In this document: positions 34,783 to 42,874 of the stretch, piece after piece
How positions within the stretch are numbered: position 1 is the stretch's first letter
Layout: every line of letters starts with the position of its first letter
NCBI GenBank assembly: GCA_017409825.1
Contig: JAFQRZ010000001.1
Coordinates: 62,001 to 126,000 of the forward strand
Direction of reading: 5' to 3'
From: Agathobacter sp.
GTDB lineage: Bacteria; Bacillota; Clostridia; Lachnospirales; Lachnospiraceae
DNA: 64,000 nucleotides
Translations under genes and position numbers: made by a program
The notes under the pieces: model-generated
What the model saw: the letters and a program-made list of their open reading frames with translations, nothing else
Databases searched by the model: none
What the model was told of the DNA's origin: nothing

Positions 34783-35175
34783 ATGCAGGTTAGAAAAGTG
34801 TTGAATATTGAGGATGATCCAGCGAAGCATGTGGCAATTAGACGTGCGTTGGAACGATGCGGCATTCCATATATCGAACATGCGGATAACGCAAATGATG
34901 GTCTGGATATGATAGAGGCGGCGATTGCAGAAGGGAAGCCATATCACATAGTTGTATCGGATATGTATTTCCCGATGTCGAAAGGCGGAATGGAAGTTAA
35001 GGCGGGTGAGTATGTCATTGATGAATTACAAGCGCGTGGAATTGATGTTCCAGTTATTGTATGCTCTTCTGCTAGAATGGTGATTCCAGAAATCGTAGGC
35101 TGTATTCATTACAACCCAAGAAATGATTTGGACGCGGATATGCGAGAGATGATAGAAATTGTTCAAAATTTGTAA
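34783..35175 (+). CDS. stand-alone receiver-domain protein
   Basis: 130 residues. A CheY-like receiver with acidic pocket IEDD and the phospho-acceptor Asp in VVSDMYFP. The region that normally carries the conserved Lys reads IHYNPRNDLD, so that Lys is not evident. No output domain. Its kinase is not in the immediate neighbourhood. Confidence 0.75.
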   Translation: MQVRKVLNIEDDPAKHVAIRRALERCGIPYIEHADNANDGLDMIEAAIAEGKPYHIVVSDMYFPMSKGGMEVKAGEYVIDELQARGIDVPVIVCSSARMVIPEIVGCIHYNPRNDLDADMREMIEIVQNL

Positions 35176-35198
35176 ATAGTGATTGATATAAATATAAA

Positions 35199-35238
35199 AG
35201 AGGGAGCACACTTCATTGTGAGAGTGCTCTCTCTTTTT
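35199..35238 (+). terminator. Rho-independent terminator
   Basis: AGAGGGAGCAC/GTGCTCTCTCT arms with T5. Confidence 0.88.
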
Positions 35239-35243
35239 GGTAG

Positions 35244-35498
35244 GGATATAGGAAAAATAAAAAGTTTCCCGATGCTGCAAGAAATGTAAAACGTGATGCA
35301 GATGAAACGAAGCGAAAACTTACATATCTTGCAGAGAGTTTAAAACTATGTGAAGAACCAGAACTGGCTATACAAGGGTATAGGGTTATCTTTTTTCAAA
35401 AACATGATTATGTCATGTTTTATCGTGTTGATGGAGATACTGTTTATGTAGATGGTATTTGTCATGAACGTCAAAATTATCGTAATTTATTTAAGTAA
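35244..35498 (+). pseudogene. 5'-truncated RelE/ParE-type toxin gene
   Basis: An open frame without a usable start reads KFPDAARNVKRDAD..., EEPELAIQGYRVIFFQKHDYVMFYRVDGDTVYVDGICHERQNYRNLFK and stops at 35498. The G-[YF]-R-[VI]-x-F...Y-x-[MF]-F-Y-R-V segment and a terminal YRNLF are typical of ParE/RelE toxins. The N-terminal third and any antitoxin gene are missing, and a terminator directly precedes the remnant. It fills half of the gap 35176-35654; the remainder (35499-35603) shows nothing. Confidence 0.7.
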
Positions 35499-35603
35499 TG
35501 TATAGGCATTTTTAAATGTAATTAGTCTGATTCCAGACAATTAATTCCAATATATAATTCAATAATAAAGTAAGTATCCATAGGGAAAGTATATAGTTTT
35601 ATG

Positions 35604-35653
35604 AAAAAAGAGTTTGTATATAGATGTAATTGTCTATACGCAAACTCTTTTTT
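35604..35653. terminator. bidirectional hairpin terminator
   Basis: AAAAAAGAGTTTG/CAAACTCTTTTTT with an inner TATAGA/TCTATA stem; T runs on both strands. Confidence 0.85.
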
Positions 35654-35654
35654 G

Positions 35655-36419
35655 TTATAATGTGTGGTTTGTTTCCAATTCTACCGGACAATGATCCGAA
35701 CCGAAGATATCGGTGTGAATCTTCGCATCCACGAGGCGGTCGTCCATAGAAGAAGATGTAATAAAGTAGTCAATTCTCCAACCAGAGTTCTTTTCTCTGG
35801 CTTTGAAGCGGTAAGACCACCAGGAGTAAATTTGTTCCATGTCTGGATAGAAGTGGCGGAAGGTGTCGGTAAAGCCTGCACCGAGAAGTTCGGTCATTTT
35901 GCCACGTTCTTCGTCGGTAAAGCCGGCGTTGTGGCGGTTGGTTTTCGGATTTTTAAGGTCGATTTCTTTGTGGGCTACATTAAGGTCGCCGCAAAGAATA
36001 ACAGGTTTCTTCGCATCAAGCTCAACTAAGTATGCACGGAATGCATCCTCCCAGGTCATGCGATAATCCAAACGAGCCAATTCATTCTGTGCATTTGGAG
36101 TATAACAGGTAATCATATAAAACTCTGGATATTCCAATGTGATAACACGGCCTTCCTGGTCATGTTCTTCGATTCCAATGCCGTAGCTGACCGAAAGCGG
36201 TTCATGCTTGGTGAAGATTGCAGTGCCAGAGTAGCCTTTTTTTACAGCATAGTTCCAATACTGGTGATAGCCTGGCAAATCCAGCTCAATCTGACCTTCC
36301 TGTAATTTGGTTTCCTGTAAGCAGAAGAAGTCTGCGTCTATTTTGTTAAAAAAGTCTAAAAAATCGCCTTTCTGTACGATTGCTCGTAGTCCATTGACGT
36401 TCCATGAGATAAATTTCAT
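35655..36419 (-). CDS. xth: exodeoxyribonuclease III (AP endonuclease)
   Basis: 254 residues. Base-excision repair nuclease of the ExoIII/APE1 family. All catalytic blocks are present: ISWNVNGLRA, QETKLQE (metal Glu), YTPNAQ, CGDLNVAHKEIDLKNPKTN (Asp-Asn pair), GWRIDYF and SDHCPVE (Asp-His). Length is normal. Single gene on the minus strand between two terminated plus-strand units. Confidence 0.95.
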   Translation of the reverse strand: MKFISWNVNGLRAIVQKGDFLDFFNKIDADFFCLQETKLQEGQIELDLPGYHQYWNYAVKKGYSGTAIFTKHEPLSVSYGIGIEEHDQEGRVITLEYPEFYMITCYTPNAQNELARLDYRMTWEDAFRAYLVELDAKKPVILCGDLNVAHKEIDLKNPKTNRHNAGFTDEERGKMTELLGAGFTDTFRHFYPDMEQIYSWWSYRFKAREKNSGWRIDYFITSSSMDDRLVDAKIHTDIFGSDHCPVELETNHTL

Positions 36420-36566
36420 TTCTAAATTCTCCGTTCATTCATATTATAAAATACATATAAATTATACCTAGAAATGAGAAAAGAAACAAGAGGAGAAAAC
36501 TACCAAAGTTATGAAAAGAACATCTTATTATAACTTATGTTTAGAATAACTATAAATTTTAGTTCT

Positions 36567-36623
36567 TTGACCTTTTTATTCCTCATGATTATAATTAAGT
36601 CAATACACACGTTAGTGCACTAA
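36567..36623 (+). promoter_or_regulatory. promoter with downstream palindromic operator, ABC transporter operon
   Basis: TTGACC-17-TATAAT (36567-36595). The perfect 12-bp palindrome TTAGTGCACTAA (36612-36623) lies just after the predicted start near 36602, inside a longer imperfect inverted repeat (ACACACG/CGTGT). A repressor site is likely. No T-box is seen in 36420-36655. Confidence 0.65.
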
Positions 36624-36655
36624 AGTGTACGCGTGTAAATAGGAGGAATTAAACT

Positions 36656-37618
36656 ATGAAAAAATTAATGAAAGTCGTATCACTGGCAGTAGTAGCAGTG
36701 ATGGCATTATCCATGACAGCATGTGGCGGAGGTTCTGCTAAATATAATGTAGGTGTATGTCAGTTGGTACAGCATCCGGCACTTGATGCAGCGACAGAAG
36801 GCTTTAAAGCAGCATTAAAGGATAAACTTGGTGATGATGTTTATATTGATGAGCAGGTAGCATCTGGTGAATTGACTCAGTGTACACCTATCGTTACTAC
36901 ATTTGTATCAAACCAGTATGATTTGATTATGGCAAATGCAACAGCAGCATTACAGGCAGCGTCAGCAGCAACAGCAGATATTCCTATTCTTGGAACATCC
37001 ATTACAGATTATGCAACAGCATTGGATGAAGATAATTGGACTGGCGTAACTGGAAAAAATATTTCAGGTACATCTGACCTTGCTCCACTTGATCAGCAGG
37101 CAGCTTGTCTGAAAGAATTATTCCCAGATGCAAAGAAAGTTGGTATTCTTTACTGTTCATCAGAAGCAAACAGCCAGTATCAGGCAGATGTAATTGCGAA
37201 AGAATTAAAAGATTTAGGTTATGAAACAGAAGTGTTCAAATTTAATGATTCCAATGACGTAGCAGCAGTAACAAAGAATGCTTGTGACAATAGTGATGTT
37301 ATCTATGTTCCAACAGACAATGTGGTAGCTGACTGTACCGAAGCGATTAACAACGTTGCACTTCCAGCAAAAACACCTATCTTTGCAGGTGAATCAGGTA
37401 TCTGTTCTGGTTGTGGTGTAGCGACACTTTCGATTGATTACTATGATCTTGGATATCAGACAGGTCTTATGGCATACGAAATCCTTGTAAATGGTGCTGA
37501 CCCAGCAACAATGGAAATTCAGTTTGCACCAAAGGTAACCAAGATGTTTAATGAAACAAACGCGAAAGAATTAAACGTAGCAATTCCAGATGATTACGAG
37601 GCAATCGCTACAGAATAA
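36656..37618 (+). CDS. ABC transporter substrate-binding lipoprotein (TrpX-like)
   Basis: 320 residues. Lipoprotein signal with lipobox MTAC, Cys23, followed by GGG. Then VGVCQLVQHPALDAATEGFKAAL, the start of the periplasmic-binding fold used by the ABC_sub_bind family that includes TrpX, and TDNVVADCTEAINNVALPAKTPIFAGE. TrpX relatives bind aromatic amino acids; the ligand here is inferred from family only. AGGAGG precedes ATG 36656. First gene of a three-gene importer. Confidence 0.85.
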   Translation: MKKLMKVVSLAVVAVMALSMTACGGGSAKYNVGVCQLVQHPALDAATEGFKAALKDKLGDDVYIDEQVASGELTQCTPIVTTFVSNQYDLIMANATAALQAASAATADIPILGTSITDYATALDEDNWTGVTGKNISGTSDLAPLDQQAACLKELFPDAKKVGILYCSSEANSQYQADVIAKELKDLGYETEVFKFNDSNDVAAVTKNACDNSDVIYVPTDNVVADCTEAINNVALPAKTPIFAGESGICSGCGVATLSIDYYDLGYQTGLMAYEILVNGADPATMEIQFAPKVTKMFNETNAKELNVAIPDDYEAIATE

Positions 37619-37632
37619 GAGAGGGAAAAACG

Positions 37633-38613
37633 ATGTTTTTTAATTATATGGTAGCCTTAAATCCAATTGCATTTGTAAATGCACTTCCATCGAATATCGC
37701 ACAGGGCTTAGTTTGGGGAGTGATGGCATTAGGTTTGTACATTACCTTCCGCTTGTTAGACTTTGCTGATTTAACTGTGGATGGTTCGCTGGCAACAGGT
37801 GGTGCAGTTACCGTAATGCTGACTACCAGTGGATGTAATGTATGGGTGGCTCTTTTGGTGGCAACTTTGGCAGGTATGGCAGCCGGTTTATGTACAGGCG
37901 TGCTACATACGAGGTTTGGTATTCCACCAATTTTAGCCGGAATTTTGACACAGATTGCATTGTTCTCCGTGAACTTACATATTTTGGATGGTTCGAATAA
38001 AGCAATCAGTGTTGATAAATATGCATTGATTTTAAGCTCTAGAAACGTAACAGCAGCGATTATTACAGGACTTATCTTTTGTGGAGTGCTTATCGCTATC
38101 ATGTACTGGTACTTTGGTACAGAACAGGGGTCTGCAATTCGTGCGACAGGATGTAATCCAGCGATGAGTAAGGCGCAGGGTATCGATAATGACAATATGA
38201 AGCTGATTGCACTTTGCTTAAGCAATGGTTTAGTTGCAATGTCTGGTGGATTATTATCTCAGTTCCAGGGGTTTGCAGACGTGAATATGGGACGTGGTGC
38301 CATTGTAATCGGCTTAGCAGCGATTATCATCGGTGAAGTATTCTGCGACTCTGTATTAGGAAAAAAAGCAAACTTTGCAATGAGACTTTCTTTCGTAGTA
38401 ATCGGTGCAATTATCTACTATGTGGTAATTGGTATTGTAATCTGGCTCCGTATGGATCCAAATGATTTGAAGCTTTTTACAGCGGTTATTGTAGCAGTAT
38501 TCTTAGCAGTGCCATATTTACGCGCACAGCAGAAGAATTCCTTCAAGATGGCTGGAAAGAAGAGTGCTCTTGCTTTAAAAGAATTAGAGAAGCAAGAGAA
38601 GAAGGAGGTCTAG
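37633..38613 (+). CDS. ABC transporter permease (LivH-like, TrpY type)
   Basis: 326 residues with about eight membrane helices; N-terminal IAQGLVWGVMALGLYITFRLLDFADLTVDGS and TEQGSAIRATGCNPAMSKAQGID, the coupling-loop motif of branched-chain-type permeases. Forms the membrane channel with the adjacent ATPase; 14 bp after the binding protein and 3 bp before the ATPase gene, so one operon. Confidence 0.88.
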   Translation: MFFNYMVALNPIAFVNALPSNIAQGLVWGVMALGLYITFRLLDFADLTVDGSLATGGAVTVMLTTSGCNVWVALLVATLAGMAAGLCTGVLHTRFGIPPILAGILTQIALFSVNLHILDGSNKAISVDKYALILSSRNVTAAIITGLIFCGVLIAIMYWYFGTEQGSAIRATGCNPAMSKAQGIDNDNMKLIALCLSNGLVAMSGGLLSQFQGFADVNMGRGAIVIGLAAIIIGEVFCDSVLGKKANFAMRLSFVVIGAIIYYVVIGIVIWLRMDPNDLKLFTAVIVAVFLAVPYLRAQQKNSFKMAGKKSALALKELEKQEKKEV

Positions 38614-38616
38614 GAC

Positions 38617-39411
38617 ATGTTAAAATTACATAATATTCATAAGACCTTCAATTTAGGAACGATTAACGAAAAGGTAGCCTTAAATGGCGTAAATCTGACA
38701 TTGAATGAAGGTGACTTCGTAACGGTTATTGGTGGTAATGGCGCCGGAAAATCTACGATGCTCAATGCAATCGCAGGTGTTTGGCCGATTGATGAAGGTG
38801 CTATTTTAATCGATGGTGTAGATGTCACTGGTTTACCAGAGCATAAGCGTGCACAGTATTTGGGGCGTGTGTTCCAGGACCCGATGACTGGTACGACAGC
38901 GACCATGCAGATTGAAGAAAACCTAGCACTTGCTTCTCGACGAGGCAAGAAGAGAGGATTAAGCTGGGGAATTTCTGCAGGAGAAAAGAAAGAGTACAAG
39001 GAAATGCTTAAGATGCTGGATTTGGGCTTGGAAGATCGTATGACTTCGAAGGTAGGTCTTTTGTCTGGTGGACAGCGTCAGGCACTTACACTTCTTATGG
39101 CAACATTACAAAAACCAAAGCTTCTTCTGTTGGATGAACATACAGCAGCACTTGACCCGAAAACGGCAACAAAGGTATTGGAGCTTACGGATAAAATCGT
39201 AGCAGAAAATAACTTAACGACCATCATGATTACTCATAATATGCGAGATGCTATCGCACATGGCAATCGTTTGATTATGATGAACGAAGGAAATATCGTT
39301 TTGGATATCGGTCCAGAGGAAAAGAAAAAACTTACCGTAGAAGATTTGCTTCAGAAATTCGAAGATGTCAGTGGACAGGAATTCTCATCGGACAAAGCAC
39401 TTCTTGGATAA
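38617..39411 (+). CDS. ABC transporter ATP-binding protein (TrpZ type)
   Basis: 264 residues. Walker A GGNGAGKST (about 39-47), signature LLSGGQRQALTLLMA, Walker B KLLLLDEHTAALDP with His instead of the usual Pro after DE, and the switch ITHNMRDAI. The QDPMTGTTATMQIEENLALASRRG segment is typical of this subfamily. Energises uptake through the preceding permease. Confidence 0.92.
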   Translation: MLKLHNIHKTFNLGTINEKVALNGVNLTLNEGDFVTVIGGNGAGKSTMLNAIAGVWPIDEGAILIDGVDVTGLPEHKRAQYLGRVFQDPMTGTTATMQIEENLALASRRGKKRGLSWGISAGEKKEYKEMLKMLDLGLEDRMTSKVGLLSGGQRQALTLLMATLQKPKLLLLDEHTAALDPKTATKVLELTDKIVAENNLTTIMITHNMRDAIAHGNRLIMMNEGNIVLDIGPEEKKKLTVEDLLQKFEDVSGQEFSSDKALLG

Positions 39412-39415
39412 AAGT

Positions 39416-39450
39416 GACAGGCAACCGCTTGAAAAGTGGCTGCCTGTTTA
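39416..39450 (+). terminator. hairpin at the end of the ABC operon
   Basis: GACAGGCAACC/GGCTGCCTGTT; short T-rich tail. Probably a terminator. Confidence 0.65.
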
Positions 39451-39491
39451 TTATGATAGGGAAAGAAAAGAATGAGAAAGGGGGCTTGTGG

Positions 39492-40883
39492 ATGCTGCAA
39501 AAAATAGATGATCTTGTTTGGGGAATCCCGATGATTATACTGATTTTGTCAGTTGGTATTTTTTTGACAATTCGACTAAAGGGATTGCAGATTACCAAGC
39601 TGCCATTGGCGGTAAAACACATCTTTGCCAATGACAAGGATGGAAAAGACGGAGAGGTATCCAGTTTCGGTGCACTTTGTATGGCATTGTCTGCAACGAT
39701 TGGAACAGGAAATATCGTAGGTGTCGCTACGGCATTGGTGACAGGTGGTCCGGGAGCCTTGTTCTGGATGTGGGTAGCGGCTTTGTTTGGAACCGCAACC
39801 AAATATGCAGAGTGTCTGCTTGCGATTAAATATCGAGTGGTAGCAGAGGACGGACATGTGGTTGGTGGTCCGTTTTACTATATCGAAAACGGTATGGGAA
39901 AAAGTTGGAAGTGGCTGGCAAAAATGTTTGCGGTGTTCGGAGCTGGAGCGGGATTGCTCGGAATCGGTACTTTTACACAGATTAATGGTATTACGGGTGC
40001 GGTGAAAAACTTTTTTGATCCAGATAGTTTAAATACCATTTCCTTATTCGGAAATGAATATTCCTGGGCGGTGGTTATTTCTGGTGTTATTCTTACTATT
40101 TGTGCGGCACTTGTTATTATTGGCGGTGTAAAAAGAATTTCTTCGGTTGCGGAAGTAATTGTTCCATTTATGGCAATTTTTTATATCGGTGCTGTAGTTA
40201 TTATTTTAATTACGCATGCAGCAGAGATTCCAGGTGCTTTGGTAGAAGTAGTAGAAAGTGCTTTTGGACTGCGTGCTGCAGCAGGTGGTGCATTGGGTTC
40301 CATTATGATTGCAATGCAAAAAGGGATTGCGCGTGGTATTTTTTCGAACGAAGCAGGTCTTGGTAGTGCACCAATCGCAGCCGCAACGGTGAAAACGGAT
40401 GAACCTGTGGAACAGGGCTTAGTTTCTATGACGGGAACCGTGATTGATACTTTGATTATCTGCACGATGACAGGTTTATCTATCTTAGTAACAGATACCT
40501 GGAATATTGGATTGGAAGGAGTAGATGTCACAACAGCGGCATTTCAGGCAGGGCTTCCATTCCCAGAAGCAGTATCCTCTTTCATTTTAATGATGTGTTT
40601 AGTGTTTTTTGCCTTTACAACTATCCTTGGTTGGGATTATTATAGTGAAAGATGCATGGAATATTTGGTTGGGGATAAGCCAAAAGTAATCAGATGCTTT
40701 CGATGGGTCTACATATTGGCCGTGTTTATCGGACCATATATGACAGTATCTGCTGTTTGGACACTTGCAGATATATTTAACGGACTTATGGCATTTCCAA
40801 ACTTAATTGCGTTGTTTGCGTTAAGTGGAGTTGTGGTGGCAGAAACTAAGAAATATTTCGAAAAACAAAAAGCAAAATCGTAA
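39492..40883 (+). CDS. alanine/glycine:cation symporter (AGCS family)
   Basis: 463 residues, about eleven membrane helices. AGCS signature regions: GALCMALSATIGTGNIVGVATALVTGGPGALFWMW and GLGSAPIAAATVKTDEPVEQGLVSM, and TTILGWDYYSERCMEYL near the C-terminus. Imports Ala or Gly with Na+. ATG 39492 is 7 bases after AAAGGGGG; the frame extends upstream through the terminator. mscL follows after 14 bp. Confidence 0.92.
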   Translation: MLQKIDDLVWGIPMIILILSVGIFLTIRLKGLQITKLPLAVKHIFANDKDGKDGEVSSFGALCMALSATIGTGNIVGVATALVTGGPGALFWMWVAALFGTATKYAECLLAIKYRVVAEDGHVVGGPFYYIENGMGKSWKWLAKMFAVFGAGAGLLGIGTFTQINGITGAVKNFFDPDSLNTISLFGNEYSWAVVISGVILTICAALVIIGGVKRISSVAEVIVPFMAIFYIGAVVIILITHAAEIPGALVEVVESAFGLRAAAGGALGSIMIAMQKGIARGIFSNEAGLGSAPIAAATVKTDEPVEQGLVSMTGTVIDTLIICTMTGLSILVTDTWNIGLEGVDVTTAAFQAGLPFPEAVSSFILMMCLVFFAFTTILGWDYYSERCMEYLVGDKPKVIRCFRWVYILAVFIGPYMTVSAVWTLADIFNGLMAFPNLIALFALSGVVVAETKKYFEKQKAKS

Positions 40884-40897
40884 TGGAGGATTTACAA

Positions 40898-41323
40898 ATG
40901 AAAGGTTTAATTGAAGAATTTAAGAAATTTATTATGAGAGGGAATGTGCTTGATATGGCAGTCGGTGTTATCGTAGGTGGAGCATTTACAGCGATTGTTA
41001 CCTCGTTAAACACGGATATTTTAAGTCCGCTTTTGGCATTGTTAGGTGGTACAGATTTCTCACACCTTACAGTAAAGTTAGGGGAAAGCGATACTGCACC
41101 AGTGCTCATGTATGGTAACTTTATTACTGCAATTATCAACTTTTTGATAACAGCATTTGCAATTTTCTGTTTAGTGAAGCTGATTAATACACTTGGTGAT
41201 AAACTTTCAAAGAAGGAAGAAGCGGCACCAGCGGCTCCAACGACGAAAAAATGCCCATATTGCTTAAGTGAAATTGCCATTGAAGCAACCAGATGCCCAC
41301 ACTGTACATCACATATTGAATAA
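40898..41323 (+). CDS. mscL: large-conductance mechanosensitive channel with zinc-ribbon tail
   Basis: 141 residues. Osmotic emergency valve of the inner membrane. N-terminal EFKKFIMRGNVLDMAVGVIVGGAFTAIV is the conserved MscL first helix; the second membrane helix is FITAIINFLITAFAIFCLVKLIN. Instead of the usual short C-terminal helix, an Ala/Pro linker leads to a zinc ribbon (CPYCLSEIAIEATRCPHC). ATG 40898 is placed by GGAGG; ATG 40883 overlaps that site. Confidence 0.92.
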   Translation: MKGLIEEFKKFIMRGNVLDMAVGVIVGGAFTAIVTSLNTDILSPLLALLGGTDFSHLTVKLGESDTAPVLMYGNFITAIINFLITAFAIFCLVKLINTLGDKLSKKEEAAPAAPTTKKCPYCLSEIAIEATRCPHCTSHIE

Positions 41324-41330
41324 AGCAAGC

Positions 41331-41367
41331 AAAAAGCTCAAAATTGTTCGGATTTTGAGCTTTTTTT
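41331..41367 (+). terminator. Rho-independent terminator after mscL
   Basis: AAAAAGCTCAAAA/TTTTGAGCTTTTT with T7. Confidence 0.92.
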
Positions 41368-41368
41368 G

Positions 41369-41397
41369 TTGCATATTGTTCAAAAATTGCCTATAAT
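41369..41397 (+). promoter_or_regulatory. promoter of the chemotaxis/signalling operon
   Basis: TTGCAT-17-TATAAT directly behind the mscL terminator. Confidence 0.7.
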
Positions 41398-41446
41398 ATA
41401 CTAGATATAGTTTATTTTGGGAAAATGGGTACAAAGGGGAATAACC

Positions 41447-42862
41447 ATGCGTCAGGATAATCTTTCAAGGTATGTATTAGAATATATGGGGGAGTTGGTG
41501 ATTGCGTTTGATGAACGTGGTCTCATCAGCTATGGAAATAAAATTGCAGAAGAGAAATTAGAGTTTGCGGGTCAACTGAGTGGTACGCATATCAGTGAAA
41601 TTTTTCCGAATGAGTTCACAGAAACCGAGGATGGATTTGAAACAGAGGTAGTATTTGGTACTAACGTAGTACAGAATCTGATGGCTTACCGTATGAATAA
41701 AACCTGTTTTGCAGTTGAGGCGAAATTCTCGGATTTAAATGAAGATTTTGAATATGTCTGCATCATGAAGGATATTACCAATCGTAATTATTTGGAGAAA
41801 CGTATCAAACAGGTAGAACAGGATGCAGAAGATGCATTAAAAGTAAAATCGGAATTTGTGGCCAATGTGACACATGAGCTGCGTACTCCGGTAAATGGTA
41901 TTCTTGGAAATACAAGAGAATTGATTTCCAGAATCGAAGATGAAGGCTTACTTCGAATTTTGGATTTGATGGAACGTGGCTGTAATGATATGCACGCACT
42001 TATCAATAATATTTTAGACTTCTCTAAGTTAGAAGCAGGTAAGTTTACTTTAGAAAAGAGAGAATTCGATTTCCGCAAGATGGTAGATTATGTCAAAGGA
42101 AATCATATACATAAAATTACGGAAAAGGGATTGGAATTTTTCGTAACCATATCACCAGAAGTTCCAACACATATTATTGGCGATGAGCTTCGTATTGTAC
42201 AGATTTTGAACAATCTGCTTTCCAATGCGACGAAATTTACTTCCGTAGGGAAAATTGCGGTAGAGATTGTAAAGACGGCTCAGATGGGACAACAGGCCGA
42301 GCTGTTTTTCTTAGTAACAGATACAGGTGTAGGTATTGCAAAAGAGAATTTAGACAAGCTGTTTAAGAGCTTTTCACAGGTGGATGCTTCGATTTCCAGA
42401 AAGTATGGTGGTACAGGACTTGGTCTTAATATCAGCAAGCAGCTGGTTGAGATGATGGGTGGCACCATTACCGTACAAAGTGAATTGAACCAGGGAACGA
42501 TTTTTTCCTTCTCCGTATGGGTGGATTTGCCAAAGGAAGAGCAGGAAAAAGAGGCTGTTACTGTGGATCGTATGGCATTCCTTACAGGTGTAATGCAGGG
42601 AAGAGAAGAAGATGCGCACCTGAAGGAATTTGGTACAGAAGAAAATATAGCAGAATTAGAAAAGAATTTATCGAAACTGATTCTTTGTGTAGAAATGGAT
42701 AACTGGGAGAAGGCGGAAACCTTTATGACTGCAGTGAAGCAGTTGACAGACGCAGCTCCACAGGAAATCAGAACTGCATCCTTACGTCTTAAAATGGCAG
42801 TTCAAAAAGCAGATTATGACAAGACAAATGCAGCTTATGAAGAGCTTATGAAGCTGTTATAG
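41447..42862 (+). CDS. sensor histidine kinase (PAS-HisKA-HATPase)
   Basis: 471 residues, no membrane helix. A PAS-like N-terminus (about 1-115) with YGNKIAEEKLEF, then the H box FVANVTHELRTPVNG with H143, the N box LNNLLSNATKF, G1 DTGVGIA and G2 GGTGLGLNIS, and about 100 residues of C-terminal tail that resembles a degraded phosphotransfer domain. AAGGGGA precedes ATG 41447. First gene of the operon; 12 bp before the HD-GYP regulator, its probable partner. Confidence 0.9.
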   Translation: MRQDNLSRYVLEYMGELVIAFDERGLISYGNKIAEEKLEFAGQLSGTHISEIFPNEFTETEDGFETEVVFGTNVVQNLMAYRMNKTCFAVEAKFSDLNEDFEYVCIMKDITNRNYLEKRIKQVEQDAEDALKVKSEFVANVTHELRTPVNGILGNTRELISRIEDEGLLRILDLMERGCNDMHALINNILDFSKLEAGKFTLEKREFDFRKMVDYVKGNHIHKITEKGLEFFVTISPEVPTHIIGDELRIVQILNNLLSNATKFTSVGKIAVEIVKTAQMGQQAELFFLVTDTGVGIAKENLDKLFKSFSQVDASISRKYGGTGLGLNISKQLVEMMGGTITVQSELNQGTIFSFSVWVDLPKEEQEKEAVTVDRMAFLTGVMQGREEDAHLKEFGTEENIAELEKNLSKLILCVEMDNWEKAETFMTAVKQLTDAAPQEIRTASLRLKMAVQKADYDKTNAAYEELMKLL

Positions 42863-42874
42863 TCAGGAGGCTTT

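Noticed and set aside
36420..36655. T-box or other riboswitch before the ABC transporter
   Set aside because: No T-box consensus (UGGNACC-like), no antiterminator and no terminator in this 236-bp stretch; only a promoter and a palindrome.
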